From Clostridia bacterium (GTDB lineage: Bacteria; Bacillota; Clostridia; UBA1381), in assembly GCA_017551095.1 (NCBI GenBank), contig JAFZMQ010000007.1:47419-111418 (forward strand): 64,000 bases of DNA, in the 5' to 3' direction. The translations under genes were made by a program, and so were the position numbers. Shown one piece after another: positions 44,282 through 55,688 of this stretch (position 1 is the first letter of the stretch; each line of letters opens with the position of its first letter). Below the pieces are notes generated by a model that was not told where the DNA came from, ran no database searches, and was given only the letters and a program-made list of their open reading frames with translations.

Positions 44282-47200
44282 TTAACCTTGTAGTTTGTCA
44301 AGTACGCTGTATATAATTCTTGCTGCCTGAGCTCTTGTTGCAAGACCGGTAGGTGCAAATGTCGTTTCTGTCACTCCGTTTATTGCACCCATTTCATGAA
44401 GTGCTGAAACTGCATTCTTTGCATAACCTGCAATTTGTCCGTCATCATCAAACTTGAACTCGTCTATTTTCATATCAGCATTACGATACTGCAACGCATT
44501 ATATATCATTACCGCCATATCCTGCCTTGTAATTGTGCTTCCGGTACCGAATGTTCCGTCGCCGGTTCCCTTTATAATGCCGAGTTCTGCGGCTATATTT
44601 ATATCCTTAACAAACCAATCGCTGTCCGAAGCGTCACTGAACACATTTTTGCTATATGCGTAGTCAGAAGCTCCGATTGCTCCAACAAGTATTCTTACAA
44701 ATTCTTCTCTTGTTATATTTCTTCCCGGATCAAATCTTTCCTCAGATACACCGCTTATGATACCCTTATCGGCAAGAGATAGAATCGCAGTCATTGCCCA
44801 CTCATAATTGTCTATGTCATTAAATGACTTCTTGACCGTTACAGGTTGGAAAACATTATTCTCCACTTCAAATGCCGGCGTGGCTGAACCTAACACGGCT
44901 GATGATGGCGTTCCGCCTGCTGCACCACCGCCGCCTCCGCCACCGCCACCTGTCGGTGCTCCGGGTATTGTCGGAGATGCTATGGCCTTATCATATGCTG
45001 TCTTTAATGCACTCACATCATCAAAAGTATTACCCACAAGAGCTTTACAAGCAGCAACAGATACCGGCGAAGCTATGCTTATTTCTGAACCGTATTTTTC
45101 AAGTACGGTCTGTAATTCGCCATAGCCATTTCCATATGCCGCAGCTGTCAGCATAAGTGCTTCTTTTATGCTCTTTTCAAGCTGAGCCTGAGTTATGCTT
45201 TTGCCAGACATACAGCCTGTGAAATATTTACCCTTTGTATCGGTTGTCAAAAGTTCACCGCAAACATCTTTTATACTATCATCTATGAGCAAGTCATTTA
45301 TAAATCCGCTGATATTTGCCACTTTGCTATCATTAAGATATGAAGCTGCAACATAAGAATTAAATCTTTCTGTATTATCAGATTCTTGTGCCGCATCCAG
45401 CGGATTTGCCTTTACATAATCAAAGTAAGATGCAACTTCGCTGCCCAATGCTGCACTTCCCAAAAGCTCACTGTCAAAGTTAAGCTCAGAACGCTTAGTA
45501 TTCAAAACATTTTTAAACTCTGTAAAGTCATTAGCTGCTGCGGCACTGTTAAGATCAGCATAAGCTGAGGTAAAATCCGAATAGGACATAAGATATACAT
45601 CATTTATATCCTGCTTTACATCATCAATATAAATCGCCGTAGGATAATTTCCCTTTACAAGTGTTGACGCCGGATTTTGCTTCTTGTCAAATCTTATATC
45701 AAGCGAATATTTGCCTTCTTTTACAGGCACTTGCGTTCTGTAAAATACCGTATCATCGGCATTTGCAAGTCCGTCACCTGTTGCAAAAGTATTACCCTGC
45801 TTTAAAATCTGAACCGTTACATATTTGCTATCTTTATTTGTTTGTCCGCTTATATTCAGTACCGACTCATCATATGAATATGTGATTTTTGGCTTTGATG
45901 TATTACTTGCTGTCACGGAAGCTGTGTTTGCAGACGTTTTTTCAATATTTACCATATCGCAATAAGGAACAGAATTCTGGAATCCTTTCCACAAACATAC
46001 CGAAACCCTGTCAACCTTATTCATTTTAAGCGTTGTTGCACTTGGAACTGTAAAATCAAATGATTGGGTTCCTTTTTCTCCTGCGGCAACCGTATTTGGC
46101 TTGACGCTTGATGTTGACAAAAGCATATTGTCGCCATAATATGCCACAAAAAGCAAACTGTTAATTGCTACATCTGATGTATTTGAATAAGCAATTTTGA
46201 CATTTATAGTTGAATCATTTTTAATGTCTGATAATACTCCGACAGGTGTATCGCCAATCTTTACAGAGTCTATCTCCATAAGAGATTCCACATCGTCCGG
46301 ATCGGTTGATAAATCATACTCTATTTTGATATCATCCATAAAGACAGAAGTACCGCCGACAGCATTAAATATTATACCCTTTACTGCCGTAAGCGAAGCA
46401 AATTTAGATGAGAATTTTGCAACTTCGCCTGATGTACTATAATCTTTTACTGTTGTTGTCGCCTTTTTCTTCGCAACATCAAGTACCACGTCGCAATCAT
46501 ACCATTTTGATGCGTCAAGGTCTACATTGCCGCTGCCTGTTACAATGGCAGGATTTCCTGCATTATCAACTAATTCAAATGCTTTGGCTAATTTTGCGTT
46601 AAAGTCAGGTGCAACATTTACCTGAAAACCGGATTCACTGATTTTTGAAGGTTTAAGCTTAAAGCTAATCTTAACCTTGCCACGAATCTTTTGGATTTCA
46701 TCACTTGCCAACAATTTGTCCTTTGCCGGCATATATACAAGACCTGAGCCTTCTTTCGTTTCGCTTGTTGCCAGGTCATCACCAAGTCTTACTACCTGAC
46801 TACCTAAATCAGTGTCATTTTTCCAGCCGTATTCTTTACCTGATTCCGTCAAAGCTCTCCACGGTGTATGATCTGCAAAATAGCAGCCACCTGCAACATC
46901 TTCGGTTTCACCGCCTAACGACATACTGGCGGAAGCCTTTGTAGTACCTGAAAATGCTTCAAAGTCTTCCTTGTATATCAATGTTTCCTTTGATGCAGGT
47001 TTTATTGAAACATCATCAATATATACCAAATTTTCTTTACTCAGTCCAAGTGCGGAAAACTTCAAATATCCGATTGTTTCGTTTCCGTTAAAGCTAATCG
47101 GGCTTCTGCGTGCGAGAAGCTTGCCTTCTTTATAGATTTCTACCGAATAATACCGGGCGTCGCAATTTACATTAACTTTGACATCGTACCAAGTCAAACT

Positions 47201-49252
47201 ACCCGATACCGTACCCTGAGCAATACTATTTTTAAAAAGCGTACTATAGTCTCTATGCCCCAAATACATTGTGTTCTTATACGCAGCAACAATGTTATGC
47301 TGAGCATCTGTACCGGTAGCTGAGCCATCTAATGTATTCATACTGAATAGGAATTGAGCTGGATCATTTGCATCTTTTTTATAGGGGTAAAATTTAAATT
47401 TAATTTCCCAATTGCCCGATATACTGTTCTCGCTACCCTGCCCGGGGAATTTTATTCCAAGACCAATGTCTTCTTCAGTATCTTTGCGTTCAAGCGCTTT
47501 AATCTGTAAGCACTTTCTCCCTGCCTGATTCACAATATGCACAAGCTTTGAAATTTTTGCTTTGTCTGTATTGAGATTATCCACACCTGCCAGATACCAG
47601 CCTTTTGCAATTAAATTGTCCGTCAAATTCTCATCATCAGTATAGTTTTCAAACGTTTCAACACCGTCATCACCGGGGTCTTCGCCCGGATCTTCGCCCG
47701 GATCTTCACCGGGATCTGTTGATGAACTGTCTTTAAAAAACTCTATCTTCACATCATCCATATGAACATATGTACCGCCGACAGCATTAAATATTATACC
47801 TTTTACTGCCGTAAGCGAAGTAAGAGTAGATGAGAAGTTTGCAACTTCATCTGATGTGCTATGATCTTTTAATACTGTTGTCACCTTTTTATTTACAACA
47901 TCAAGTGTCACATCTGCATCATACCATTTTGATGCGTAGAGGTTTTCATTGCCGCTGTCTGTTACGATAACAGGATTTCCGGCAATACTTGATAACTCAA
48001 AAACTGTGACTGCATCACTGTTATATTCAGGTACAGCATTTAACTGAAAACCGGAACTGCCGATTGTTGAAGGCTTAATTTTAAAGCTTAGCGTTACCTT
48101 TCCGCGTTTATCCTGTATTGCAGAATCTGCCAGTTTTTCGTAAACGGGCATATATACAAGACCTGATTTTTCTGTCGTTTCGCTTGTTGTCGGATCATCA
48201 CCGAGTCTTACTACCTGGCTACCCAAATCGGTGTCATTTTCCAAGCCGTAATCGTTGCCTGATGCCGTCAACGCTCTCCAAGGTGTGTAACCCTCAAAAT
48301 AGCTTGTACCTGATATGTCCTCAGCCGTTCCGCCTATCGTCATACCCGCAGACGCTCTGTAACTTGCATTTGCGTAGGAGTCAAATGTTTCATTGTAAAT
48401 TGTAGTTTCTTTTTCCACTTTCTTTATTGAAACATTGTCAACAAATACAGCAGACGCCTGATCTTTATTATACGCAGAAAACTTTAAGAAGCTGATTGTA
48501 TTGCCGACAAAGCTTATCGGGCTTCTGCGAGCAATAAGTGTACCGTTCCATTTGTAAAGCTCGACAGAATAATATTTTTCTTCACAGTTTACATATACTT
48601 TTGCGGTTAACCAATTCGTGCCGCCGATTGCCCCGGCCGGCAAGATGCCCTGTTTGACAGAATTGGTTTTTATTGTGTTGAAGTTATGGTGTCCGATGTA
48701 AAAATCCGTTCCGGAACAAGCCAGAATATTATTGGCAGCATCATCACCAGTAACTCCGCCGTCTGCCTGAACTAAACTAAAAGCAAACTGGGCTTTATTA
48801 TTAACCAGATATGGCTTAAAATCAAAGCTTATCTCCCAAGAACCTGTTGCTGCAGCATTTTCCTCTATTCCGGGGAAGGTTTTACCGTAACCGTAAAAAT
48901 AATTATTATTTCCATAAGCTGTTTGACTACCACCCATAATTCTTAAACAATTGGTTTCGTTATAACCTGATGCGGGCACAAAACGTGCAACCTCATAGCC
49001 ATACAAGCTGTTACTAGTATCAGTTATAAGCTGCGTACGGTCTGCAATATACCAACCATAGCCTGGCAAAGTAGTTTTCTGCGTTGTAGCAACATTTTGT
49101 GAAGCAAAGTCATCAAAGTTCTCGGTATACTCTGTGCTTGTATTCGCATTAGTTACAGTATTAGCAGATACCGTAGATACAGAAACCGCCGTAAAGTTTG
49201 TTACCATAAGTGCCGTAACAGATACTAACGCTATAATTTTATTTATTTTCAT
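44282..49252 (-). CDS. 1656-residue SLH-anchored multidomain glycan-binding protein
   Basis: Signal peptide (1-30); a first module of two laminin-G-like jelly rolls (about 45-505); an Asp-Pro-Gly-Glu repeat linker near 517; a second copy of the same two-jelly-roll module (about 535-1000); a beta domain that recurs in neighbours (about 1005-1110); an Ig-like region; a helical segment (about 1215-1425); a poly-glycine linker near 1437; and three C-terminal SLH repeats ending at the stop. No catalytic motif is visible. Inference: a cell-wall-anchored scaffold or binder for polysaccharide. Its first module is closely related in DNA to the gene at 55911, so one arose by duplication. Confidence 0.82.
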   Translation of the reverse strand: MKINKIIALVSVTALMVTNFTAVSVSTVSANTVTNANTSTEYTENFDDFASQNVATTQKTTLPGYGWYIADRTQLITDTSNSLYGYEVARFVPASGYNETNCLRIMGGSQTAYGNNNYFYGYGKTFPGIEENAAATGSWEISFDFKPYLVNNKAQFAFSLVQADGGVTGDDAANNILACSGTDFYIGHHNFNTIKTNSVKQGILPAGAIGGTNWLTAKVYVNCEEKYYSVELYKWNGTLIARRSPISFVGNTISFLKFSAYNKDQASAVFVDNVSIKKVEKETTIYNETFDSYANASYRASAGMTIGGTAEDISGTSYFEGYTPWRALTASGNDYGLENDTDLGSQVVRLGDDPTTSETTEKSGLVYMPVYEKLADSAIQDKRGKVTLSFKIKPSTIGSSGFQLNAVPEYNSDAVTVFELSSIAGNPVIVTDSGNENLYASKWYDADVTLDVVNKKVTTVLKDHSTSDEVANFSSTLTSLTAVKGIIFNAVGGTYVHMDDVKIEFFKDSSSTDPGEDPGEDPGEDPGDDGVETFENYTDDENLTDNLIAKGWYLAGVDNLNTDKAKISKLVHIVNQAGRKCLQIKALERKDTEEDIGLGIKFPGQGSENSISGNWEIKFKFYPYKKDANDPAQFLFSMNTLDGSATGTDAQHNIVAAYKNTMYLGHRDYSTLFKNSIAQGTVSGSLTWYDVKVNVNCDARYYSVEIYKEGKLLARRSPISFNGNETIGYLKFSALGLSKENLVYIDDVSIKPASKETLIYKEDFEAFSGTTKASASMSLGGETEDVAGGCYFADHTPWRALTESGKEYGWKNDTDLGSQVVRLGDDLATSETKEGSGLVYMPAKDKLLASDEIQKIRGKVKISFKLKPSKISESGFQVNVAPDFNAKLAKAFELVDNAGNPAIVTGSGNVDLDASKWYDCDVVLDVAKKKATTTVKDYSTSGEVAKFSSKFASLTAVKGIIFNAVGGTSVFMDDIKIEYDLSTDPDDVESLMEIDSVKIGDTPVGVLSDIKNDSTINVKIAYSNTSDVAINSLLFVAYYGDNMLLSTSSVKPNTVAAGEKGTQSFDFTVPSATTLKMNKVDRVSVCLWKGFQNSVPYCDMVNIEKTSANTASVTASNTSKPKITYSYDESVLNISGQTNKDSKYVTVQILKQGNTFATGDGLANADDTVFYRTQVPVKEGKYSLDIRFDKKQNPASTLVKGNYPTAIYIDDVKQDINDVYLMSYSDFTSAYADLNSAAAANDFTEFKNVLNTKRSELNFDSELLGSAALGSEVASYFDYVKANPLDAAQESDNTERFNSYVAASYLNDSKVANISGFINDLLIDDSIKDVCGELLTTDTKGKYFTGCMSGKSITQAQLEKSIKEALMLTAAAYGNGYGELQTVLEKYGSEISIASPVSVAACKALVGNTFDDVSALKTAYDKAIASPTIPGAPTGGGGGGGGGAAGGTPSSAVLGSATPAFEVENNVFQPVTVKKSFNDIDNYEWAMTAILSLADKGIISGVSEERFDPGRNITREEFVRILVGAIGASDYAYSKNVFSDASDSDWFVKDINIAAELGIIKGTGDGTFGTGSTITRQDMAVMIYNALQYRNADMKIDEFKFDDDGQIAGYAKNAVSALHEMGAINGVTETTFAPTGLATRAQAARIIYSVLDKLQG

Positions 49253-49277
49253 TTATCAATACCCCCAAACATGCCGC

Positions 49278-52200
49278 TTATTTAGCCTTTAAAAGATTCA
49301 TAATACCAAACAGTGTGACATCCTTATGTAAGCCTATACCTGAGCAGTATTCAATCCATCCTCGTCTGCCGTTACCGTCATTATCGTTTGCCATAAGTGA
49401 AAAACGATATATTTTATTGGGATCAGGTACATATCCTTCATAGAACAGCTCCGACCACGGTATTGCAAGTTCATAGATAGTGTATCCGTTCATTCGATTA
49501 ACTACAAGCTTTGCCTTATCAACATTTACACCTGTCTTTAAATCGTATGCCGTTTTAGATCTGAAAACAATATCTCCCTCACCGGGTACCTCTGCAATGT
49601 TTATTTCGGTAAAGAGTACCTTATCCGCACTGTTTATTTCCTGGTGGTCATCTATACCGAACTGAATACTGTCGCCACGCCACATATTACTTGCACCTGT
49701 CGGCGTGTATATTACGGAATGTTGATCATCCGTTACTACCGCCGCCAAATAGAAATTATTTTCATCCCACTGGATAGTGCCGCCAAAGGACAGATCATCC
49801 GGTCCACGCCAATCTGCGATTTGCATGACATCCTGCTGTGCATTTGCACCTATCCATATGGAATTCCATTCGCCTTGTTCAAGTACGCCGTCTATTTTAG
49901 GAGGCGTTGCCGTGTACGCGGCAGATGTGAAGTCAAGTGCTGCATCTTCCGTAATTGTCTCTCCGTTATCGCAATTGACAACCGCCGTTACCTTCATAAC
50001 ATTTTGAATGGTCTTTTCCGGAATCGGATAATAGAAAACTATTTCCTGACCGGGAGTCAAAACAAAGCTTCTGTCGGTTGCTACGGAAAGCATTTCTTCC
50101 GGTGCGGTAATGTTAACTTTTCCCGTAACAGTACTTGAAGTACACAAGCTTTTGACTTTTACTTCCACACGCCAGTGATTTGAGTTATGTATGAACTGTC
50201 CGGAGGTTATTTCCACGTTTACCGCATCACCTAAAACCACTTTGTGGTTTTGTGAATATACCAATTCACCCGAATCAGATAGTACATTTACTTTAAATCT
50301 TATGTCACCTTCGTTTTTCAGGACTTTTATCCTTATCTTTGCCGTATTGCCAACAAATACAGGTTGCTCTACCAATTCTACTGTATCCGGCAAATTACAC
50401 GATATTGATAATTCCTTATCGGTATGCTTTGTATATACAAATTCTACAATATCGCCGACAATTGAATTCTTTTTACCTTTATCGCATGTGACTATATCGC
50501 TTCCCTCGTCAGCAAATTCAAGTTCAGGTATATTACCGACAACATAAACAGGCTGTTTGTCTACATAGAATGTATATACTCCATCGTCTGATTGAAGGTC
50601 GTACATCTTGTTGCCGTACAAATCATATACTTCTACATTATTTGTTCCGAACTTATAGCTTACTGTTTTTCCGTCCTGTTCTCCCGTATATCCTGCCAAT
50701 AAAGTTACAACATTTTTGTTCATTTTTCTGTTGTAATACTTCATAGCGTAGGTTCTGTCTTTATCTATAACCTTTTCAAAATCAGCAGTACCGCCAACGA
50801 AATTATTCATCGCTGCAATACCTAAATATGCAGGTTTTGCACCACTTGCCACTCTCTTAGCCTCAGGGTTTATATTGTAATCATACTTCCAGCAGTTTAC
50901 AGAACCCCAACTTGCCTCAACGTCATCATCATTCGCCGCATCGTACAAGCAGTAGTAGGTCATCATATCTACAAGATCGTATGCCCTCAAAACGCCATAG
51001 TAAAGTGCAAGTTCACCGGGTTGATTGATAGGAGGAGTATTGCCTCCGTTAGCGGTCGAACTACCTATTTCCGAAATAATAATCGGCTTTGCAGGACCAT
51101 ACTCACTCATAATGTCTTTAAGTGTCTGTACAGATTCCATAAGTTTTATTTCGTCTATACCTTCTTTGCCCCAGTCATAATGGTGACCGCTGACTGCGTC
51201 CAGATAATCGTACGCACCCGCTGCAAATACACGCTTTACAAAGTCATATACACCGGCCGAGTATTTCTCGTGCGGCAAACCTGCTGTATCAAGACCTACA
51301 ACAGTGGCATTAGGATTCACTTCCTTAATCGCCTTATAAGTAGCTTTTAAGACCTCTGCATAAACCTCAGGCGGCTCACGCGTTGGGTTAAAACTCTGAA
51401 TATTCCACTCATTCCAGACTTCCCAGCGGTCTATAACACCTTTAAATGTTTCTGCCATATATGCGGCATATTTTGCAAAAGCTGCAATTCCTTCGGGAGA
51501 TGAGGGGTTATTTCCGTTATCATAAAAGCTAACTCTGCCCTTTAAAATACCCATAATATTTATGCCGCGTTCCTTCATGGTCTTAGCCCATTCCAACGCT
51601 TCGGGTCTTGGGGTATAAACACCTTTCTTTTCTTCTATTTGGTTCCATGCAAGGCAGTCCATTCTTAACCATTGTCCCCCGGCTTGCATAATAAGCCCCG
51701 GGGTTTCATACGGATAGCCTCTGCCGCTATAAATCTGCGAACAGTAACCGAGCATTGGATTACCGTCTTCATCCGCAACCACATCGCACACGGAAAACTC
51801 GTCAGTATATTTGTCAGTAAATTCCTGACCTGTTGCCTCTACCTTTGATGTTACTGTGGTATTTACGGTATATATACCGAATTTTTTGGGGTTTTCAAGT
51901 ATAACTTCAACCTTTTTCTCTTCGGACGGTCCGAATTTTACTTCCTGTTCTTTTTCAGCTATAAGATTTTTATCCGAATCATATACTTCCGTTTTTACTA
52001 CCGAAGCAACTGAGTCATTGGATTTTACTTTCAAATTATTATAAAGCTTTATTTCATCCGTATTTGAAAAAATATTTCCCACCTTTTCGGATGTAAGTCC
52101 GTTATACTTGAAAATATCTCTCATGGGAACTTTTTTTACCGATATTGAACCGAAAACTACCGCACCGTTTGTAGATCCCATAGTACGACTCCAAATACCG

Positions 52201-52715
52201 ACTCTGAAATCGGTTCCGGCACTTAACTCATTCGCAAACTTTGCGTCTTCAATATAAAATGTATGGGTCATCCACTCGTTTGTTCCGGTAAGATTCACTA
52301 CTATCGAATCTCCGCCGTATGCGGCATTACCCACCATATAGTCAGGATTGTGTGCGTTATATGAAAGATTGAATTTGCCCTTTTCGCCGTCAAAATATTC
52401 AACACTTATTTCCACAGGTGTGAAAATAGGCACATCATACATATAATCATCATCGACATCAACATTTATATACTCCGGATTGCCATTTCCGGATCTTTCA
52501 CCCGACATAAGTCCTTCACGGTTTCCTCTTACCACCGGAGTGTAGCTGGTTGTTATTCTCAATCCTTCCTCCTTGATCTGCGAACCAAGAATTACCTTAG
52601 GATAATACTCACCCTCGTCTTCATTATTTTCGGCGGCAAAAGATATTACATGCACATTTGCAGTACACATAATTGCAGCCAATGCATATGCAATACTTTT
52701 TTTCAAATATTTCAT
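49278..52715 (-). CDS. Secreted clan GH-A glycoside hydrolase with CBM9-like C-terminus
   Basis: 1145 residues. Signal peptide (1-28); an N-terminal jelly-roll and a beta domain (about 40-300); a TIM-barrel catalytic domain (about 320-640) with acid/base Glu436 in WEVWNEWN and nucleophile Glu549 in IISEIGSS, like GH39 or GH5-related clan A enzymes; a beta tail; and a C-terminal domain resembling CBM9 (PPKIDGVLEQGEWNSIWIG). No SLH repeats, so it is released or binds glycan through its modules. The catalytic and N-terminal parts are paralogous to the next gene upstream. Substrate unknown; a plant cell-wall polysaccharide is likely. Confidence 0.84.
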   Translation of the reverse strand: MKYLKKSIAYALAAIMCTANVHVISFAAENNEDEGEYYPKVILGSQIKEEGLRITTSYTPVVRGNREGLMSGERSGNGNPEYINVDVDDDYMYDVPIFTPVEISVEYFDGEKGKFNLSYNAHNPDYMVGNAAYGGDSIVVNLTGTNEWMTHTFYIEDAKFANELSAGTDFRVGIWSRTMGSTNGAVVFGSISVKKVPMRDIFKYNGLTSEKVGNIFSNTDEIKLYNNLKVKSNDSVASVVKTEVYDSDKNLIAEKEQEVKFGPSEEKKVEVILENPKKFGIYTVNTTVTSKVEATGQEFTDKYTDEFSVCDVVADEDGNPMLGYCSQIYSGRGYPYETPGLIMQAGGQWLRMDCLAWNQIEEKKGVYTPRPEALEWAKTMKERGINIMGILKGRVSFYDNGNNPSSPEGIAAFAKYAAYMAETFKGVIDRWEVWNEWNIQSFNPTREPPEVYAEVLKATYKAIKEVNPNATVVGLDTAGLPHEKYSAGVYDFVKRVFAAGAYDYLDAVSGHHYDWGKEGIDEIKLMESVQTLKDIMSEYGPAKPIIISEIGSSTANGGNTPPINQPGELALYYGVLRAYDLVDMMTYYCLYDAANDDDVEASWGSVNCWKYDYNINPEAKRVASGAKPAYLGIAAMNNFVGGTADFEKVIDKDRTYAMKYYNRKMNKNVVTLLAGYTGEQDGKTVSYKFGTNNVEVYDLYGNKMYDLQSDDGVYTFYVDKQPVYVVGNIPELEFADEGSDIVTCDKGKKNSIVGDIVEFVYTKHTDKELSISCNLPDTVELVEQPVFVGNTAKIRIKVLKNEGDIRFKVNVLSDSGELVYSQNHKVVLGDAVNVEITSGQFIHNSNHWRVEVKVKSLCTSSTVTGKVNITAPEEMLSVATDRSFVLTPGQEIVFYYPIPEKTIQNVMKVTAVVNCDNGETITEDAALDFTSAAYTATPPKIDGVLEQGEWNSIWIGANAQQDVMQIADWRGPDDLSFGGTIQWDENNFYLAAVVTDDQHSVIYTPTGASNMWRGDSIQFGIDDHQEINSADKVLFTEINIAEVPGEGDIVFRSKTAYDLKTGVNVDKAKLVVNRMNGYTIYELAIPWSELFYEGYVPDPNKIYRFSLMANDNDGNGRRGWIEYCSGIGLHKDVTLFGIMNLLKAK

Positions 52716-52741
52716 TTGAAGAACCTCCTTATAGGTAGCTT

Positions 52742-55645
52742 TTAATTAATTTCGTAACATGCAATAAGCGGTGTGCAGTTATCCATATTCCAATACATTA
52801 TCTTTATTTTTTTTGCACCTTCCGCAACTGTGAAATTGGTTATAAATTCATCACCCAAAGTCGTAAATGAACCGACAGCGTCAACTGAGTTAAAGCTTAT
52901 CAGCTCATCTGCCGCATACTGTGCCACAATCATTTTTGGAGAGTGCTCCGCTGCGGTTTCTAAGCCTGTCAGTTTGATTTCAAGTCTGTTTCCTGCCATT
53001 AGTTGAAGCATATCCGTTACCGATTCGGTATTTTTTGTGACGGAAATCTCCGGTATGACATAACTAAACACCAAATCATTCACTATTTTTGAGCGTCTCT
53101 TTTCTGAGTTTACATATATCTGATACTTACCGCTCAAAGAATCTGCCGTATATTGTATCGAGAAATCACCGTTATCGTCCGAAACGGTTTGTCCCAGATA
53201 CTTTACTCTTCCGGCATTATAGGACGCAAGTTCCGCACCGTCTGTTACAACCATAACAGAAACAAGGTCTTGCGGATCACAGGTATTTCCCTCTATTGTT
53301 ACCACATTGGTTCCGAGGTCTACCGATGCGCTCACTCTGATATACGGGTCAATCACATCAAAATTCGTGAAATTACCCACTATATATGTAGGCTCAGAAT
53401 GTGTGTCTATCAAATAATCGCCCGTTGCGGAATTCATTGTATCTTTCAGGTTTCCGTACTTATCGTACAGGCTGATACTTGTGCATCCCAGATGAAACTC
53501 TTTCTTAATATCATTGTTAAATCCGCCGTTTATAGCGAGGATAACCTTTTTCCCGAGATTGCTGTTATCAAATTCAAACGCATAGCTTCTACCTTCTTGT
53601 GCCACATTCATAAAGGTCGTGTTGCCACCTGTAAAGTAATTCATTGCAGCCACGCCCAGATAGGAAGGCTTTGCTCCGTTTGGCAGCATTTTTCTGCCAA
53701 CTCCGTTTTCTGCAACATTTTTTTCTCTTGACCAGCAATTCAAAACTCCCCAGTTGTCACTGATAATTGAGCGATTGTTATTATCGTATAAGCAATACTG
53801 GACGAACTTGTCAAACAACCCATACGCCTTGTTTATTGCACCGGACATTACCATAGAATTTAACTGAACATCTCTTTTGCAACCCGGAACAAAAAACTCA
53901 TAAGAATTTTCATATGTACTAAAACCTGTTTCGGTAAGCCATATCGGCAAATCGCCATAACCTTTTGTTTCCAAAAGAGTTTTAAGACTATTTACCTCAG
54001 TGATAACCTGTGCCTCCGGAAAAGCGGTGTCGTCTTCATAATCATAGCAATGTACGCTTATAGCGTCCATATACGTTCCCCCGTCAAGAGCGTCAAGAAC
54101 TTGGCCTATCCATGCGATTCCTCTATCGCTTATACCCGCAACATCGCAGCCGATAACAACAGCATCCGGATTTACATCCTTTATCGCCCTATATGCGGCT
54201 TTAAGCAATTTGGCATATGTTTCAGGCGTTTCATTCGTAGGATTGAAATTTACCGAATTCCATTCGTTCCATATTTCAAAATGAGTAACGCCGCAGCTTC
54301 CGAGTGTTTCCGCTGCATACGCACAAAATCTTGCATATGCGGCGATGTCATCATCACTGTTCGGGTTCGCATCGCCTCCGTGAAGCGGATGGCGTCCCGT
54401 CGGTATGGCAATAACATTAATTCCCATATCCGTCAATGTTCTAAGCCTATTTAATGAAGTCTCTGAAATGTTTAATACGCCCCTGTTATCTCCCGCACTA
54501 AGATCCATGTCGGATTTGGATTCAACAGCTGACCACATAAGACTCTCACGGTTCCATCTCGCACCGGCTTTTAGCATTAACGGTCCCGCTACATCCGGTT
54601 CGCCAAGATAATTAGCACGGACAACCGCTTGGTTAAATCCGAAATTTTCGTCTATATTACTTGAATCAAGCGAAATGCAAACAGAAAATTCCTCTGAATA
54701 ATGCTCTGCATATGTATTACCGGGAGCTACCGCAGGATAGTTTTCTTCTGTTACATAAATTCTATATATTCCGTATTTTCCCGGATTATCTATTGAAACA
54801 TTGCGTGTTTTTGTTTCATTTGCTGTCAATGTATCGGTTGCCGAATATGATGCAACAGACTGTCCTTCTTCATCCAATATATCCCAGCTGTATTTTGAAA
54901 CAACATTATCTGCTGTTTTGTTTTCGATATCCTGTGTAAATGTTATGGAATCTGATACGCCAAAAATATTACCTTCCTTGGCACTCGTAATATAGTCGTG
55001 CTTTACAAGCGAATCATATTTCACTTTTCTTACGGTGACAGAACCGAATAATACATCGCGGGTTGATTCTTTTCTGGGGTATGCGAGTTTCTTATCTAAT
55101 TCGTCATTAACCTTTATTATAAAATCCGCACCAAGCACCTTGCCGCCGAATCTGCAATTATCAATATAAAAGGTATGAGACTTCCATGTTCCTGTGTTTT
55201 CAAGCTCAACATACAAGGTGTCATATACGCCATCGGCAGCACCCAATTTATCATATGATATGGCAAAATATCCCGGATCTTGTTTATAGTAGTCACTATA
55301 ATAGCAGTCATAGTAATCTACCGTAATTTCCACCGGCGTATATTCCGTCACCTCAGGCAAAAAAGAACTATCTACTTTGAATGGTAAATAATATCGTCCC
55401 GCTGCTATGTTTGATGTGACACCCGTTCTATCATCCTGTGTGTCCGCATCAGCCATTCTTCCTGTTTTCATACTGGTAACACTCATTCTTGTATAATTGA
55501 GTTTCATTGTACTCAAATCAGCTTCTGCCACCAAATATTCGTCGCCTATGCGTTCTTCAGCCAAAACGGCCACATCAAATAATGCCGAAAAACTCAGTAT
55601 ACAAACACACATTGCACAAAATAATGCCAAAACCTTCTTTTTCAT
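52742..55645 (-). CDS. Secreted clan GH-A glycoside hydrolase (paralogue)
   Basis: 967 residues from the ATG at 55645; the frame is open further upstream but the signal peptide (MKKKVLALFCAMCVCILS) starts here, with GAGGAG 13 bases upstream. Layout: N-terminal jelly roll and beta domain (about 30-320), barrel with acid/base Glu461 in FEIWNEWN and nucleophile Glu572 in LTETGFS, Ig-like domains, and a C-terminal domain of about 100 residues that also occurs in the 747- and 1656-residue neighbours. It has no CBM9-like or SLH part. It may split the same polymer as its paralogue at different linkages. A structured leader lies upstream. Confidence 0.82.
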   Translation of the reverse strand: MKKKVLALFCAMCVCILSFSALFDVAVLAEERIGDEYLVAEADLSTMKLNYTRMSVTSMKTGRMADADTQDDRTGVTSNIAAGRYYLPFKVDSSFLPEVTEYTPVEITVDYYDCYYSDYYKQDPGYFAISYDKLGAADGVYDTLYVELENTGTWKSHTFYIDNCRFGGKVLGADFIIKVNDELDKKLAYPRKESTRDVLFGSVTVRKVKYDSLVKHDYITSAKEGNIFGVSDSITFTQDIENKTADNVVSKYSWDILDEEGQSVASYSATDTLTANETKTRNVSIDNPGKYGIYRIYVTEENYPAVAPGNTYAEHYSEEFSVCISLDSSNIDENFGFNQAVVRANYLGEPDVAGPLMLKAGARWNRESLMWSAVESKSDMDLSAGDNRGVLNISETSLNRLRTLTDMGINVIAIPTGRHPLHGGDANPNSDDDIAAYARFCAYAAETLGSCGVTHFEIWNEWNSVNFNPTNETPETYAKLLKAAYRAIKDVNPDAVVIGCDVAGISDRGIAWIGQVLDALDGGTYMDAISVHCYDYEDDTAFPEAQVITEVNSLKTLLETKGYGDLPIWLTETGFSTYENSYEFFVPGCKRDVQLNSMVMSGAINKAYGLFDKFVQYCLYDNNNRSIISDNWGVLNCWSREKNVAENGVGRKMLPNGAKPSYLGVAAMNYFTGGNTTFMNVAQEGRSYAFEFDNSNLGKKVILAINGGFNNDIKKEFHLGCTSISLYDKYGNLKDTMNSATGDYLIDTHSEPTYIVGNFTNFDVIDPYIRVSASVDLGTNVVTIEGNTCDPQDLVSVMVVTDGAELASYNAGRVKYLGQTVSDDNGDFSIQYTADSLSGKYQIYVNSEKRRSKIVNDLVFSYVIPEISVTKNTESVTDMLQLMAGNRLEIKLTGLETAAEHSPKMIVAQYAADELISFNSVDAVGSFTTLGDEFITNFTVAEGAKKIKIMYWNMDNCTPLIACYEIN

Positions 55646-55688
55646 ATAATTACCATTGCTCCTCTCGTAGATTTTGGATAAAACAAGC

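Noticed and set aside
44925..44958. CCGCCA-type tandem repeat
   Set aside because: It encodes the poly-glycine linker before the SLH repeats.
47670..47720. Short tandem repeat that might be a repeat array
   Set aside because: It encodes the Asp-Pro-Gly-Glu linker of the 1656-residue protein and keeps frame; a coding linker, not a CRISPR or satellite.
53153..53731. Open frame of 192 codons on plus inside the secreted hydrolase gene
   Set aside because: Antisense to a long modular gene with signal peptide and catalytic motifs; no independent evidence.
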